Source: Curvibacter delicatus NBRC 14919
GTDB taxonomy: Bacteria; Pseudomonadota; Gammaproteobacteria; Burkholderiales; Burkholderiaceae_C
Assembly (NCBI RefSeq): GCF_001592265.1
Contig: NZ_BCWP01000002.1
Span: forward strand, 62,001-126,000
Length of the DNA: 64,000 bases
Direction of reading: 5' to 3'
Shown: positions 34,972 through 44,815 of the stretch, piece by piece
Layout: every line of letters starts with the position of its first letter
How positions within the stretch are numbered: position 1 is the stretch's first letter
Program-made: the position numbers and the translations under genes
Notes under the pieces: model-generated
Told to the model about the DNA's origin: nothing
Databases searched by the model: none
What the model saw: the letters and a program-made list of their open reading frames with translations, nothing else

Positions 34972-36705
34972 ATGTCGCCATCCAAAAGCATTGCCGTCCT
35001 GATGCTGGCAGGCGCGCTCGGCGCGCAGGCTCAGGACACCGCCCCCACCGTCGCCGCCCCACCGGCCAATTCGGCGCTCGACGGAGCACTCTTTTACCAA
35101 CTGTTACTCGGTGAACTCACCACCCAGGGCGGCGACCCCGGAACGGGTTATGCCCTGCTGCTGGATGCGGCACGCAAAACAGGTGACGAGCAACTGTACA
35201 AGCGCAGCGTCGACATTGCGCTGCAGGCACGCTCCGGCGAATCGGCCCTGCAGGCCGCACGCGCCTGGCGCCAGGCACAGCCGGCCTCCAAGGAAGCCAA
35301 CCGCTATGTGCTGCAGATCCTGATTGCCCTGAACCGCCTGGGCGACACCGTGGAGCCGCTCAAGCGCGAGATCGCGCTGGCCGATGCGCCCGAACGCGGC
35401 GTCCTCATCAACCTGCTGCCCAACTACTTCGCGCGTGCCAATGACAAGAAACTCGCGGCCCAGGTGCTGGAGCAGGCACTGGCCGACCACCTGACCAGCC
35501 CCGCCACCGGTGCGGCCGCCTGGACGGCCATGGGCCGCTTGCGTCTGGCCGCAGCGGACCTGCCCGGCACGCTGGACGCCGCCCGCCGCGGCCAGGCCCT
35601 GGACGTGCAGGCTGAAGGCCCCGCCTTGCTGGCCCTGGCCCTGCTCAGCCTGTCCCAGCCGCAGGCCGAGAGCCTGGTGCTCACCTATCTGGCCGGCAAA
35701 CCGCAAAACGACCTGCGCCTGGAGTACGCCCGGGTGCTGCTCAATGCCCAACGCCACAGCGAAGCCTTTGAGCAGTTGCGCATCGTCACCACCGATCAGC
35801 CGGACGCAGCACCCGCCTGGCTGCTGCGCGGTACGCTGGAATTGCAGGACAACCGCCTGAGCGCCGCGGAGAGCTCGATCCGGCGTTATGTCGACCTGAT
35901 CACCACCAACCCACCGGCCACCCGTGAAGAGCGCAACCGCAGCCTGACGCAGGCCTACCTGCTGCTGGCGCAGATTGCCGAGCAGCGCAAGGATTACGCC
36001 CAGGCCGAAAGCTGGCTTGCCAAGATCAGCAATGCGGAAGACATGGTCAGCACCCAGAGCCGGCGCGCTGCCATCCTGGCACGGCAGGGCAAACTGGAAG
36101 AAGGGCGCCAGCTGATTCGCAGCCTGCCCGAGCGCAACCCGGCCGATGCACGGCTGAAACTCAGCGCCGAAGTCCAGCTGCTGCGTGACAACAAGCAGTA
36201 CCAGGCCGCCTACGACCTGCTGGCTGAGGCCATTCGCGGTGAACCGCAAGACGTGCACCTGCTCTATGACCAGGCCACTCTGGCGGAAAAGCTGGGCAAC
36301 GCGACCGAGATGGAGCGCCTGCTGCGCCAGATCATGGTCATCAAGCCCGACTACCACCACGCCTACAACGCGCTGGGTTATTTCTTCGCCGATCGCAACA
36401 TCCGCCTGGACGAAGCACGCCAGCTGGTGCGCAAGGCCTTGGAGTTCGCACCGGGCGACCCCTTCATTGCCGACAGCCTGGGCTGGGTCGAGTTCCGCAG
36501 CGGCAACACGGCCGAAGCACTGCGCATCCTGCAGGATGCCTACAAGAAACGGCCCGATGCCGAGATCGCTGCCCACCTCGGCGAAGTGCTGTGGAGTCTG
36601 GGGCAGCGTGAACAGGCCCTCAGCGTCTGGAAGGAAGGCCGCGCACTCAATCCCGAGAACGAGACCCTGCTGGAAACGTTCAAGCGCCTGCGTGTGAACC
36701 CGTGA
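34972..36705 (+). CDS. Exported TPR-repeat protein
   Basis: 577 aa. Signal peptide MSPSKSIAVLMLAGALGAQAQ, then arrays of tetratricopeptide repeats over the whole length, e.g. KPDYHHAYNALGYFFADRN and FIADSLGWVEFRSGNTAEAL near the C-terminus. Probably periplasmic or outer-membrane associated. It overlaps lolB by 4 bp, and this gene pair recurs in betaproteobacteria, hinting at a role in envelope or lipoprotein assembly. An upstream ATG at 34933 would add 13 residues ahead of the signal peptide and is less likely. Confidence 0.9.
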   Translation: MSPSKSIAVLMLAGALGAQAQDTAPTVAAPPANSALDGALFYQLLLGELTTQGGDPGTGYALLLDAARKTGDEQLYKRSVDIALQARSGESALQAARAWRQAQPASKEANRYVLQILIALNRLGDTVEPLKREIALADAPERGVLINLLPNYFARANDKKLAAQVLEQALADHLTSPATGAAAWTAMGRLRLAAADLPGTLDAARRGQALDVQAEGPALLALALLSLSQPQAESLVLTYLAGKPQNDLRLEYARVLLNAQRHSEAFEQLRIVTTDQPDAAPAWLLRGTLELQDNRLSAAESSIRRYVDLITTNPPATREERNRSLTQAYLLLAQIAEQRKDYAQAESWLAKISNAEDMVSTQSRRAAILARQGKLEEGRQLIRSLPERNPADARLKLSAEVQLLRDNKQYQAAYDLLAEAIRGEPQDVHLLYDQATLAEKLGNATEMERLLRQIMVIKPDYHHAYNALGYFFADRNIRLDEARQLVRKALEFAPGDPFIADSLGWVEFRSGNTAEALRILQDAYKKRPDAEIAAHLGEVLWSLGQREQALSVWKEGRALNPENETLLETFKRLRVNP

Positions 36706-37202
36706 AGCTGCTGAGCCGAACGGCAGCCGGCCTGCTCCTGATTGCTATCTTTTTGATAGCTGGTTGCGCACAACCACCGAGGGTAGAAAGCCCCAGCGGC
36801 ATTGAATCGCAATTCTGGCGCGGTCGCCTGGGCCTGCGCGTTGACAGCGAGCCGCCGCAATCCTTCTCCGCCGGCTTCGAACTCAGCGGCGATGCCGACC
36901 AGGGCACATTGCGCCTCTTCAGCCCGCTGGGCACTACCCTGTCGGACCTGCGCTGGTCACCCCAGTCGGCCACCCTGTCGAACAATGGCGAAACGCGGCA
37001 GTTCGAGTCGCTCGACGCCCTGGCCACCCAGGCCACCGGCACCGCCATCCCGATTGCGGCCCTGTTCCAGTGGCTGACAGGCGTGCAGACCGGTGCGGCC
37101 GGCTGGAGCGCCGATCTCTCGCAGCTGGAGAGCGGCCGGCTGACGGCCCGGCGCTCGCAGCCCTTGCCGGCCGCCGAATTGCGCCTCATCCTGGAACGCT
37201 GA
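36702..37202 (+). CDS. lolB: Outer-membrane lipoprotein LolB
   Basis: 166 aa. Lipoprotein signal with lipobox LIAGC (Cys near residue 24), then the LolB fold (QFWRGRLGLRVDSEPPQSFS, SAGFELSGDADQGTLRLFSP, PLGTTLSDLRW). It receives lipoproteins from LolA and inserts them in the outer membrane. It starts with GTG, in a 4-bp overlap with the TPR gene. The signal-peptide core (IAIFLIAGCAQ) is encoded by a copy of a dispersed 29-bp repeat (36742-36770). Confidence 0.93.
   Translation: MKLLSRTAAGLLLIAIFLIAGCAQPPRVESPSGIESQFWRGRLGLRVDSEPPQSFSAGFELSGDADQGTLRLFSPLGTTLSDLRWSPQSATLSNNGETRQFESLDALATQATGTAIPIAALFQWLTGVQTGAAGWSADLSQLESGRLTARRSQPLPAAELRLILER
36742..36770 (+). repeat. Dispersed 29-bp repeat inside the lolB signal peptide
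   Basis: Reads TTGCTATCTTTTTGATAGC followed by TGGTTGCGCA; the GCTATC/GATAGC arms are a perfect inverted repeat. Near-identical 29-mers lie at 40686 and 60712. Here it is in frame and encodes the hydrophobic core and lipobox region. Confidence 0.8.
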
Positions 37203-37235
37203 CGCGCCGGCGAGGACGCCACCGATAATCAGGCC

Positions 37236-38093
37236 ATGAAGGCGCTCTACGACATTCCGGCACCGGCCAAGCTCAACCTGTTCCTGCACATCACGGGCCG
37301 GCGCGCTGACGGCTACCACCTGCTGCAGTCGGCCTTCATGCTGATCGACTGGGCCGACACCCTGCACTTCGAGCGCCGCACCGATGGCACCCTCAGCCGC
37401 GAGGACCTGCTCAAGCCGCTGCCGGCAGATGACCTGGTCCTGCGCGCTGCGCGCGCGCTGCAAACCGCCAGCGGCACGACACAAGGCGCGCACATCGGCG
37501 TCGAGAAACGCCTGCCGGCCCAGGCCGGCATGGGTGGCGGCTCGTCCGATGCGGCCTCCACCCTGCTGGCGCTCAACCGGCTGTGGCAACTGGATTTCAG
37601 CCTGGAACGGCTCGCAGCCATTGGCCTGACACTGGGCGCCGATGTGCCCTTCTTCCTGCATGGCCGCAACGCCTGGGTCGAAGGCATCGGCGAGCAGATC
37701 ACGCCGCTGGACGTGCCGCACGGCCAGCTGCTGGTGGTCAAACCCGACGCCGGACTCGAAACCGCTGCAATTTTTTCTGACCCAACCTTGAAGCGCGACA
37801 GTATTGCTGCTATAATCTCAGGCTTTGCTGCAGACCCGTACAGCTTCGGCCACAACGACTTGCAGCCTGTTGCCCAGAAACTTTGCCCTGGTGTGACCCA
37901 AGCCATCGACTGGCTGGCCACATTGGGATTGCAGGGAAGGATGACAGGTTCAGGAAGCGCCGTTTTTGCATGGGCACCGCCCTCTTTGCGTGTTCCGAAG
38001 GCGCCGGACGCGATGGAGGTCAGGTTGTGCAGCAACCTGGATGCTCATCCTCTTGCAGGTTGGGCGACCAGCGATAGAGTTGTCGGTCGATAG
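37236..38093 (+). CDS. ispE: 4-diphosphocytidyl-2-C-methyl-D-erythritol kinase
   Basis: 285 aa GHMP kinase of the MEP isoprenoid pathway: phosphorylates CDP-ME at the 2-hydroxyl. It has PAPAKLNLFLHITGRRADGY, the GHMP ATP-binding loop PAQAGMGGGSSDAAS (near residue 90), the LGADVPFFLHGRNAWVEGIG segment and the C-terminal LQGRMTGSGSAVFAW. The order lolB-ispE-tRNA-Gln-prs-rplY-pth is the standard Burkholderiales arrangement. Confidence 0.96.
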   Translation: MKALYDIPAPAKLNLFLHITGRRADGYHLLQSAFMLIDWADTLHFERRTDGTLSREDLLKPLPADDLVLRAARALQTASGTTQGAHIGVEKRLPAQAGMGGGSSDAASTLLALNRLWQLDFSLERLAAIGLTLGADVPFFLHGRNAWVEGIGEQITPLDVPHGQLLVVKPDAGLETAAIFSDPTLKRDSIAAIISGFAADPYSFGHNDLQPVAQKLCPGVTQAIDWLATLGLQGRMTGSGSAVFAWAPPSLRVPKAPDAMEVRLCSNLDAHPLAGWATSDRVVGR

Positions 38094-38116
38094 CTGTTTC
38101 AGCTGTCAACCAGTGT

Positions 38117-38193
38117 AGGGGAGTCGCCAAGTTGGTCAAGGCACCGGATTTTGATTCCGGCATGCGAGGGTTCGAGTCCTTCCTCCCCTGCCA
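38117..38193 (+). tRNA. tRNA-Gln (TTG)
   Basis: 77 nt with encoded CCA. Acceptor AGGGGAG pairs with CTCCCCT; D arm CGCCAAGTTGGTCAAGGC; anticodon arm CCGGA-TTTTGAT-TCCGG gives anticodon TTG; T arm GAGGG-TTCGAGT-CCTTC; discriminator G, as expected for glutamine. Sits between ispE and prs as in other Burkholderiales. Confidence 0.95.
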
Positions 38194-38228
38194 AATTTTT
38201 CTGGGTATTAATCGCTGGGACGTCGTTC

Positions 38229-39206
38229 ATGCAGGTCGCTCCTTCCCCTGATTTCATGCTTTTCACCGGCAATGCCAATCCTGGCCTGGCCGCTGACATT
38301 GCCAAGTACCTCGGCATTTCGCTGGGTGCTGCCACCGTGGGCCGTTTCTCTGACGGCGAGGTCACGGTCGAACTCAACCAGAACGTCCGTGCCCGCGACG
38401 TCTTCGTGATCCAGTCGACCTGCGCGCCGACCAACGACACGCTGATGGAACTGCTGATCATGGTCGATGCGCTCAAGCGCGCCTCGGCCGAACGCATCAG
38501 CGCCGTCATCCCCTATTTCGGTTATGCCCGCCAGGACCGCCGGCCGCGTTCCACCCGCGTGCCAATCACGGCCAAGGTCGTGGCCAACATGCTGCAGGCC
38601 GTGGGCGTGGCCCGCGTGCTGACCATGGACCTGCACGCTGACCAGATCCAGGGTTTCTTCGACATCCCGGTCGACAACATCTACGCCTCGCCGGTGCTGC
38701 TGAGCGACCTGCGCCAGAAGAAATACGAAGACCTGATCGTGGTCTCGCCCGACGTCGGTGGTGTGGTGCGCGCGCGCGCCCTGGCCAAGCAGCTCGGCTG
38801 CGACCTGGCCATCATCGACAAGCGCCGCCCCAAGGCCAATGTGAGCGAAGTGATGCACGTGATCGGCGAAATCGAAGGCCGCAACTGCGTGATCATGGAC
38901 GACATGATCGACACCGCCGGCACGCTGGTCAAAGCCGCCGAAGTGCTGAAGGAACGTGGCGCCAAGAAGGTCTACGCGTATTGCACGCACCCGATCTTCT
39001 CCGGCCCGGCCATCGAGCGCATCGCCAAGGGCACGGCCCTGGACGAAGTCGTGGTGACCAACACCATCCCGCTGAGCCCGTCCGCGGCCGGCTGCACGAA
39101 GATTCGCCAGCTCAGCGTGGCACCGCTGATCGCGGAAACCATCCACCGCATCGCCAAGGGCGAGTCGGTCATGAGTTTGTTCTCGGAGCAGGAAGACCTG
39201 TTCTGA
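38229..39206 (+). CDS. prs: Ribose-phosphate pyrophosphokinase
   Basis: 325 aa. Makes PRPP from ribose-5-phosphate and ATP. N-terminal [20 protein letters not shown], the flexible loop region [20 protein letters not shown], and the PRPP-binding [20 protein letters not shown] are all present. Start ATG 38229 gives the usual N-terminus; the frame continues upstream through the tRNA gene. Ends 93 bp before rplY. Confidence 0.97.
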   Translation: MQVAPSPDFMLFTGNANPGLAADIAKYLGISLGAATVGRFSDGEVTVELNQNVRARDVFVIQSTCAPTNDTLMELLIMVDALKRASAERISAVIPYFGYARQDRRPRSTRVPITAKVVANMLQAVGVARVLTMDLHADQIQGFFDIPVDNIYASPVLLSDLRQKKYEDLIVVSPDVGGVVRARALAKQLGCDLAIIDKRRPKANVSEVMHVIGEIEGRNCVIMDDMIDTAGTLVKAAEVLKERGAKKVYAYCTHPIFSGPAIERIAKGTALDEVVVTNTIPLSPSAAGCTKIRQLSVAPLIAETIHRIAKGESVMSLFSEQEDLF

Positions 39207-39216
39207 GACAAAAAGT

Positions 39217-39248
39217 GGACCCGCACACCACTGCGTCGTGCCGGGTCC
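39217..39248 (+). terminator. Hairpin between prs and rplY
   Basis: GGACCCG (39217-39223) pairs with CGGGTCC (39242-39248), with inner CAC/GTG pairs, followed by TTGTTAAA. The T run is short, so it may be an attenuator or processing site rather than a full terminator. Confidence 0.4.
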
Positions 39249-39299
39249 TTGTTAAACCGGAGTCACACTGGTCGCGGTGGACTCTTAATGGAGTGAACT

Positions 39300-39938
39300 A
39301 TGAAATTCGTCGCTTTTGAGCGCGCCAAGCAGGGCACGGGTGCGAGCCGCCGTCTCCGCAATTCGGGTCGTACGCCGGCCATCGTCTACGGTGGCACCGG
39401 TGAGCCGCTTCTGATCGAACTCGATCACAACGCACTGTGGCACGCCCTGAAAAAGGAAGCCTTCCACTCGTCCATCCTCGACATGGAACTGAATGGCAAG
39501 GAAAGCAAGGTTCTGCTGCGCGACGTGCAGATGCACCCGTTCAAGCAACTCGTGCTACACATCGATTTCCAGCGCGTGGACGCCAACACCAAGCTGCACA
39601 TGAAGGTGCCGCTCCACTACAGCGGTGAAGAGAACTCTCCCGCCGTCAAGCTGGACCTGTGCTTGGTGAACCACGTCATCACCGAACTCGAAGTGTCCTG
39701 CCTGCCCAAGGACCTGCCTGAGTTCATCAATGTGGACCTGAGCGGCCTGAAGAAGGGCGAGTCCCTGCACCTGGCTGACATCAAGCTGCCCAAGGGCGTG
39801 ACCGCCGTGACCCACGGCAAGGCCAACCCGGTGCTGGTGTCGGTGGTGGCTCCGGCTGAAGAAGCCGAAGCTGCACCTGCTGCCGCTGCCGCTGAAGCAG
39901 CTCCGGCTGCTGAGAAGGCTCCGGCCAAGAAGAAGTAA
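39300..39938 (+). CDS. rplY: Ribosomal protein bL25 with CTC-type extension
   Basis: 212 aa. N-terminal L25 5S-rRNA-binding domain ([40 protein letters not shown]) plus the C-terminal TL5/CTC beta domain ([20 protein letters not shown]). The tail is a low-complexity Ala/Glu/Pro stretch ending in KKK, as in other betaproteobacteria. Confidence 0.97.
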   Translation: MKFVAFERAKQGTGASRRLRNSGRTPAIVYGGTGEPLLIELDHNALWHALKKEAFHSSILDMELNGKESKVLLRDVQMHPFKQLVLHIDFQRVDANTKLHMKVPLHYSGEENSPAVKLDLCLVNHVITELEVSCLPKDLPEFINVDLSGLKKGESLHLADIKLPKGVTAVTHGKANPVLVSVVAPAEEAEAAPAAAAAEAAPAAEKAPAKKK

Positions 39939-39963
39939 GTCCAGGCCCCGCTGCCTGAACTGC

Positions 39964-39993
39964 AACGGCCCACTTCGGTGGGCCGTTTCTTTT
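39964..39993 (+). terminator. Rho-independent terminator after rplY
   Basis: AACGGCCCAC-TTCG-GTGGGCCGTT: a perfect 10-bp stem with a UUCG tetraloop, followed by TCTTTT. Placed 25 bp after the rplY stop. Confidence 0.9.
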
Positions 39994-40034
39994 GGTAACC
40001 CAGGCAGCCGGGGCGATGCATTGATAATCCGCGC

Positions 40035-40670
40035 ATGATCAAACTGTTTGTCGGCCTCGGCAATCCGGGCCCTGAATACGAAGCCACCCGGCACAACGCT
40101 GGCTTCTGGTGGATCGACGCCGTGGCGCGCGAACTCAAGGCCAACCTGGTGATGGACAAGAGCTACCACGGCCTGGTGGCACGCACTTCGGTCAAGGGCC
40201 AGACGGTCTGGCTGTTGGAGCCGCAGACCTTCATGAATGTGTCGGGCAAGTCGGTGGCGGCGCTGGCGCGCTTCTTCAAGATCCAGCCGAACGAAATCCT
40301 GGTGGCGCACGACGAACTCGACATCGTGCCGGGCCAGGTCAAACTCAAGCTCGGCGGCAGCCATGCCGGCCACAACGGCCTGCGCGACATCCATGCCCAG
40401 CTCGGCACCGACGACTACTGGCGCCTGCGCATCGGCGTCGGCCATCCAGGCGTGAAATCCGAAGTGGTCAACTGGGTACTGAAAAAGCCCTCGCCCGAGC
40501 ACCGCACCGCCATCGAAGACTGCATCACCCGCTCACTCAAGGCGCTACCCGAACTGCTGGCCGGCGACATGGAAAAAGCCACCATGCTGATCCACACCAG
40601 CAAACCGCCGCGGCCGAAACCACCACGGCCCGCCCCCACGCCAGCCCCCGCCGAAGGAGACAGCGCATGA
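40035..40670 (+). CDS. pth: Peptidyl-tRNA hydrolase
   Basis: 211 aa. Recycles peptidyl-tRNA dropped from ribosomes. The family segments [20 protein letters not shown] (catalytic His in TRHNAGF), [23 protein letters not shown] and [13 protein letters not shown] are complete. The C-terminal tail is Pro-rich and poorly conserved. Its stop overlaps the next gene by ATGA. Confidence 0.97.
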   Translation: MIKLFVGLGNPGPEYEATRHNAGFWWIDAVARELKANLVMDKSYHGLVARTSVKGQTVWLLEPQTFMNVSGKSVAALARFFKIQPNEILVAHDELDIVPGQVKLKLGGSHAGHNGLRDIHAQLGTDDYWRLRIGVGHPGVKSEVVNWVLKKPSPEHRTAIEDCITRSLKALPELLAGDMEKATMLIHTSKPPRPKPPRPAPTPAPAEGDSA

Positions 40671-41080
40671 TTCGCATCCGTTCTTTTGCTATCTTTTTCA
40701 TAGCTGTCTGCGCATTATTGACAAGGGCAGAGGCCCAGAATGTCTATCGTTGCGGCGACAGCTACAGCCAGTCACCCTGCCCCGGCGGCGTGGCCATCGA
40801 TGCCAGCGACAGCCGCACGAAGGGCCAGAAAGCGCAAGCCGATGCAGACACCCAACGCGACCGACAAGCCGCCCAGGCGCTGGAAAAGGAACGGCTGAAG
40901 CAGGAAGCGGCGGCCAACGCCAGCACGCAAAAGGCCGAAGCAGCCAAGGCGCCGGCAGCCGCTGCCGCACCGCACTCCAGCAGCAAGAAGAAACACAAAG
41001 AACCCGCCTACTTCACGGCCAGAACCGCCGGCGACAAGAAAGCGGACAAGAAGAAAAGCGAGAAAAGCGCCGCGCCTTAA
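40667..41080 (+). CDS. Small exported DUF4124-like protein
   Basis: 137 aa. Signal peptide [23 protein letters not shown], then a short conserved head with a Cys pair ([17 protein letters not shown]) as in DUF4124-type proteins, and a long low-complexity Lys/Ala/Gln region (coiled coil in [20 protein letters not shown]) ending in Lys-rich repeats. Function unknown; probably periplasmic. The signal core [10 protein letters not shown] is encoded by a dispersed 29-bp repeat. Overlaps pth by 4 bp and, at its end, the convergent ferredoxin gene. Confidence 0.85.
   Translation: MIRIRSFAIFFIAVCALLTRAEAQNVYRCGDSYSQSPCPGGVAIDASDSRTKGQKAQADADTQRDRQAAQALEKERLKQEAAANASTQKAEAAKAPAAAAAPHSSSKKKHKEPAYFTARTAGDKKADKKKSEKSAAP
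40686..40714 (+). repeat. Dispersed 29-bp repeat inside a signal peptide
   Basis: TTGCTATCTTTTTCATAGC followed by TGTCTGCGCA; differs from the lolB copy at three positions. It lies in the same reading frame phase and again encodes an AIF-IA-CA hydrophobic core. Confidence 0.8.
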
Positions 41081-41370
41081 CCCGCCGCCTTACGGGCAGC
41101 GGCCTCGGCCTGCGCTTGCTGCGCCTCGGCCTGCAGGCGGTGGAATTTCTGCATCAGGGTCTCGCGGTCTTCCACAAAGTTGGGGTTGACCGGAATGCAG
41201 GCCACCGGGCAGACCTGCACACACTGCGGCTCGTCAAAATGGCCGACGCATTCGGTGCAGCGATTCGGATCGATCTCGTAGATTTCCTTGCCGAGGTAGA
41301 TCGCCTCGTTCGGGCACTCGGGCTCGCAGACATCGCAGTTGATGCACTCGTCGGTGATCATCAGCGCCAT
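41077..41370 (-). CDS. YfhL-family 4Fe-4S dicluster ferredoxin
   Basis: 97 aa. Two cluster-binding groups: CINCDVCEPECP near residue 9 and CTECVGHFDEPQCVQVCPVAC near residue 38, the latter with the longer spacing typical of YfhL/Alvin-type ferredoxins. The C-terminal helix is Ala/Gln-rich. Low-potential electron carrier; partner unknown. The end overlaps the convergent gene by 4 bp. Confidence 0.93.
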   Translation of the reverse strand: MALMITDECINCDVCEPECPNEAIYLGKEIYEIDPNRCTECVGHFDEPQCVQVCPVACIPVNPNFVEDRETLMQKFHRLQAEAQQAQAEAAARKAAG

Positions 41371-41448
41371 AGGGCCTCCACCGTCTGACCAGCAGGAATT
41401 TGCACTCGGATTCGCATAGCCCCAATTATCGGGGCTGCGGCCAAGACC

Positions 41449-42144
41449 CTACTGCGAGCCGGCCAGGTCCGGCGCTGGCCGGGGCTGCGCCAGCTTGGTC
41501 TGGTCATAAACCGGCTGCGGCGGCAGGTCGACCAGGTGCGCGGTGTCGGCCCATTGGACGATCTCGATCGTCTCGCCCTGCAGGCGCACACGGTTGAGGC
41601 CGGCATTGGGAATCTCGCTCTGGCGCGGGCCGGAGAGCGGCAGCCCAAGGGCGGTGCGGTACACCATGTCGAGCACGCCACCGTGCGTCACCACCACCAG
41701 GGTCTGATGCGGATGGCGGCGCCCCAGCGCCCGCAGCGCCGCGATGACGCGCGTGTGGAACTGGCGCGTGCTCTCGCCGCCCTCGAAGGCGTAGTCCTCC
41801 TCGAAACGGATCCACTGCGCCCAGGCTTCGGCGTACTGCGCCTTGATGTCAGCCACCCGCAGGCCTTCGGCCACACCGAAGTGCTGCTCGCGCAAGGCGG
41901 CATCCAGCTCGGGCGCCAGGGGCAACGGCTGCAGGCGCTGCACACCCACCGGCTCGGCGGTCTGGCGCGCACGCAGCAGGTCGCTGCTGACCAGATGCTG
42001 CACTTCCTCGCCCGCCAGCCGCGCGGCCAGGCGCTGTGCCTGCGTGTGGCCGATGGCATTGAGCGGCACATCCAGCTGGCCCTGGAAGCGCAGCTCACGG
42101 TTCCAGTCGGTCTCGCCGTGGCGCAGGAGGATGAGTTCGGTCAT
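41449..42144 (-). CDS. Histidine phosphatase (phosphoglycerate-mutase-like)
   Basis: 231 aa. RHGETDWN near residue 8 holds the phosphorylated His, and SSDLLRARQTAEP, EGGESTRQFHTRV and VVVTHGGVLDMVYR complete the active site. Enzymes of this branch are often broad phosphomonoesterases or cofactor-independent mutases such as GpmB/CobC types. Its start overlaps the P-type ATPase stop by ATGA, so it belongs to that operon. Confidence 0.9.
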   Translation of the reverse strand: MTELILLRHGETDWNRELRFQGQLDVPLNAIGHTQAQRLAARLAGEEVQHLVSSDLLRARQTAEPVGVQRLQPLPLAPELDAALREQHFGVAEGLRVADIKAQYAEAWAQWIRFEEDYAFEGGESTRQFHTRVIAALRALGRRHPHQTLVVVTHGGVLDMVYRTALGLPLSGPRQSEIPNAGLNRVRLQGETIEIVQWADTAHLVDLPPQPVYDQTKLAQPRPAPDLAGSQ

Positions 42145-44813
42145 GCAGAGATGATACGGCGACGACGTTTCAGAAATTTTTCAAGCTCGACCGCCAGCAG
42201 CACCAGCGCGGCAGCACCGAAGCACAGGCCCAGCTCCAGTGCGCTCAGCGGTGCCGTCTTGAAGATCGGGTTGAGTTGCGGCACATACAGCGTGGCCAGC
42301 TGCAGCACCAGCGTCAGCAGCACGGCGCCCAGCAGCGCCAGGTTGGAACGCAGGCCGAGTGTGAGGAGTGAGTCGTGTTCGGAGCGGATCGCCAGCACAT
42401 GCGCCATCTGCGCCAGCGTGAGGGTGGTGAACACGATGCTCGGGCCGTGCGCGTTGCCATCGGCAAGCGCCCAGGCCTGCAGCCCCAGGCACAGCCCGGC
42501 CATCAGGAGGCCGACCCACAGCACGTGCTGCCACAGGCCGTGGGCGAACAGGCTTTCCTGCGGCGGGCGCGGTGGCCGCTGCATGATGCCGCGCTCGGCC
42601 GGCTCGCGCGCCAGCGCCAGCCCCGGCAAGCCGTCGGTCACCAGGTTGATCCACAAAATATGGATCGGCAGCAGCGCAATCGGCAGGCCCAGCAGCGGCG
42701 CCAGGAAGATGACCCAGATCTCGCCCGAGTTGCCGGTCAGCGCGTAGCGCACGAACTTGCGGATGTTGTCGTAGATGCGCCGCCCCTCGCGCACCGCACG
42801 CACGATGGTGGCGAAGTTGTCGTCCAGCAGCACCAGGCTGGCCGCCTCGCGCGCCACGTCGGTACCGCCGCGCCCCATGGCCACGCCGATGTCGGCGCGC
42901 TTGAGCGCCGGTGCATCGTTGACGCCGTCGCCCGTCATGGCCACGAACTCGCCGTGGCGTTGCAGCGCCTCGACGATGCGGATCTTCTGCAACGGGTCGA
43001 CGCGCGCATACACACGCACGCTCGCCACACGCTCGTGCAGCAACGGCTCGCTCATGGTGGCCAGTTCGGCTCCGGTCAGCACCTCGACGTCATGCCCGTC
43101 GTGCACGATGCCCAGGCGGCGCGCAATCGCCAGCGCGGTGGCCGGGTGGTCGCCGGTGATCATCACCGGCGTGATGCCGGCCGACAGGCAATCACGCACC
43201 GCCGCCTGTGCCTGCTGCCGCGGCGGATCGATCATGGCCACCAGGCCGATCAGGCTCAAGCCCTGCTCCACCGCTGCCATCTCGTCGTCCCCAGGCAGCG
43301 CGTCCAGGTCGCGCCGCGCCAGCGCCAGCACACGCAGGCCCTGCGCGGCCAGCGCCATGGCCTGGTCCAGCACCCCCTGCTGCTGCAGGGGCTGTGTCCC
43401 ATCGGCAGACCACTGCCGCGTGCACAGCGGCAACACCGACTCCGGCGCCCCCTTCACAAAAACCACCAGATCACCTTGCGCACTGCGGTGGACCGTGCTC
43501 ATGCGCTTGCGCTCGGAATCAAACGGCAGCTCCTGCACCCGCGGCCACGCTTGCTCCAGCACCGTCTTGTCCAACCCGCCCTCCAGCGCGGTCTGCGCCA
43601 GCGCGGTTTCGGTCGGGTCGCCATGCCAGGCGTTGCCGCGGCCGTGGCGGGCATCGTTGCACAACGCCGCCGCACGCAACACCTCCGCCATGGCCGGGTC
43701 ATGCGGCTGCCCGGCATGCCACACCCGATCCGCCATCCATACCTGCTCCACATGCATGCGGTTCTGCGTCAGGGTGCCGGTCTTGTCGGAGCAGATGAAG
43801 GTCACCGAGCCCAGCGTCTCGACCGACGGCAGGCGACGGATGAGCGCGTTCTGCCGCGCCATGCGGCGCGCGCCCAGCGCCAGCAGCACCGTCACCACCG
43901 CCGGCAACGCCTCGGGAATGGCAGCCACCGCCAGACTGACCGCAGTGAGCATCATCAGCACCGGGTCTTCACCGCGCAGCACGCCCACCACAAAGATCAC
44001 CGCGCAGATGCCCAGCACCGCCAGCGCCAGCCGGCGGCCGAAGTCGGCCAGGCGCAGCTGCAACGGCGTCATGCGCTCGCCCGCCTCGCCCTCCCCGTCG
44101 GCGCTGCGGCCTGTCTGCAGCAGGCGGGCCACCTGCCCCAGCTCGGTGGCCATGCCGGTGGCCACCACCAGGCCACGCCCGTGGCCGTGGGTGGCGGTGG
44201 TGCCCTTGAAAGCCATGTTGAGACGGTCGCCGAGCACATGGTGCGTGCCCTGCAGGCGATGCGTGTGTTTTTCCACCGTGACCGACTCGCCGGTGAGCGC
44301 CGATTCATCGACCTTGAGCTGCGCGATGTCGAGCAGGCGCAGATCGGCCGGCACCTGGTTGCCGGCCTCCAGCAGCACGATGTCACCCGGCACCAATTCG
44401 CTGGCGGCCAGCACCTGCACCTGGCCGCCGCGCAGCACCGTGGCCTGCATGGCGGCAAGCTGGCGCAGCGCCGCCATGGCGCGGTCGGCGCGCCAGGCCT
44501 GCACAAAACCGATCACCGCATTGAGCAGCACGATGACCAGGATGGCCAGCGTGTCGATCCAGTCGCCCAGAAAGCCGGAGACCAGCGCTGCCGCCACCAG
44601 CACCAGGATCATGAAGTCACGGAACTGGTCGGCCAGCAAGGCCAGCGGCCCGCGCGCCTTCGACTGCACCAGCACATTGGGGCCGTGGTCGGCGCGACGC
44701 CGGCCGGCCTCGTCGTCCGGCAGGCCGTGGGCCGGGTCCACACCGTGTTCGCGTGTCAGCTCATGCGCGTCGCGCAGGTGCCAGTCGCGGCGCGGGGACG
44801 GGCGTTCCGCCAA
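42141..44813 (-). CDS. P-type ATPase, Ca2+ (PMR1/SERCA-like) type
   Basis: 890 aa. Complete P-II ATPase: N-terminal cytosolic segment, TGES loop (ALTGESVTVEKHTHR), phosphorylated Asp in CSDKTGTLTQN, hinge GDGVNDAPALKRADIGVAMG. Ca2+-site residues of SERCA are conserved: Glu in AAIPEALPAV (TM4), Asn and Glu in TGNSGEIWVIF (TM5), Asp in NLVTDGLPG (TM6). Ca2+ or Mn2+ export is therefore likely. It starts with TTG at 44813, but GGAGG eight bases upstream inside the preceding stop region makes that start convincing. Between a universal stress protein and a phosphatase in one operon. Confidence 0.93.
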   Translation of the reverse strand: MAERPSPRRDWHLRDAHELTREHGVDPAHGLPDDEAGRRRADHGPNVLVQSKARGPLALLADQFRDFMILVLVAAALVSGFLGDWIDTLAILVIVLLNAVIGFVQAWRADRAMAALRQLAAMQATVLRGGQVQVLAASELVPGDIVLLEAGNQVPADLRLLDIAQLKVDESALTGESVTVEKHTHRLQGTHHVLGDRLNMAFKGTTATHGHGRGLVVATGMATELGQVARLLQTGRSADGEGEAGERMTPLQLRLADFGRRLALAVLGICAVIFVVGVLRGEDPVLMMLTAVSLAVAAIPEALPAVVTVLLALGARRMARQNALIRRLPSVETLGSVTFICSDKTGTLTQNRMHVEQVWMADRVWHAGQPHDPAMAEVLRAAALCNDARHGRGNAWHGDPTETALAQTALEGGLDKTVLEQAWPRVQELPFDSERKRMSTVHRSAQGDLVVFVKGAPESVLPLCTRQWSADGTQPLQQQGVLDQAMALAAQGLRVLALARRDLDALPGDDEMAAVEQGLSLIGLVAMIDPPRQQAQAAVRDCLSAGITPVMITGDHPATALAIARRLGIVHDGHDVEVLTGAELATMSEPLLHERVASVRVYARVDPLQKIRIVEALQRHGEFVAMTGDGVNDAPALKRADIGVAMGRGGTDVAREAASLVLLDDNFATIVRAVREGRRIYDNIRKFVRYALTGNSGEIWVIFLAPLLGLPIALLPIHILWINLVTDGLPGLALAREPAERGIMQRPPRPPQESLFAHGLWQHVLWVGLLMAGLCLGLQAWALADGNAHGPSIVFTTLTLAQMAHVLAIRSEHDSLLTLGLRSNLALLGAVLLTLVLQLATLYVPQLNPIFKTAPLSALELGLCFGAAALVLLAVELEKFLKRRRRIISA

Positions 44814-44815
44814 GC

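Noticed and set aside
37798-37830. Another copy of the dispersed repeat inside ispE
   Set aside because: TTGCTGCTATAATCTCAGG shares only scattered bases with the 29-mer and lacks the TGCGCA end.
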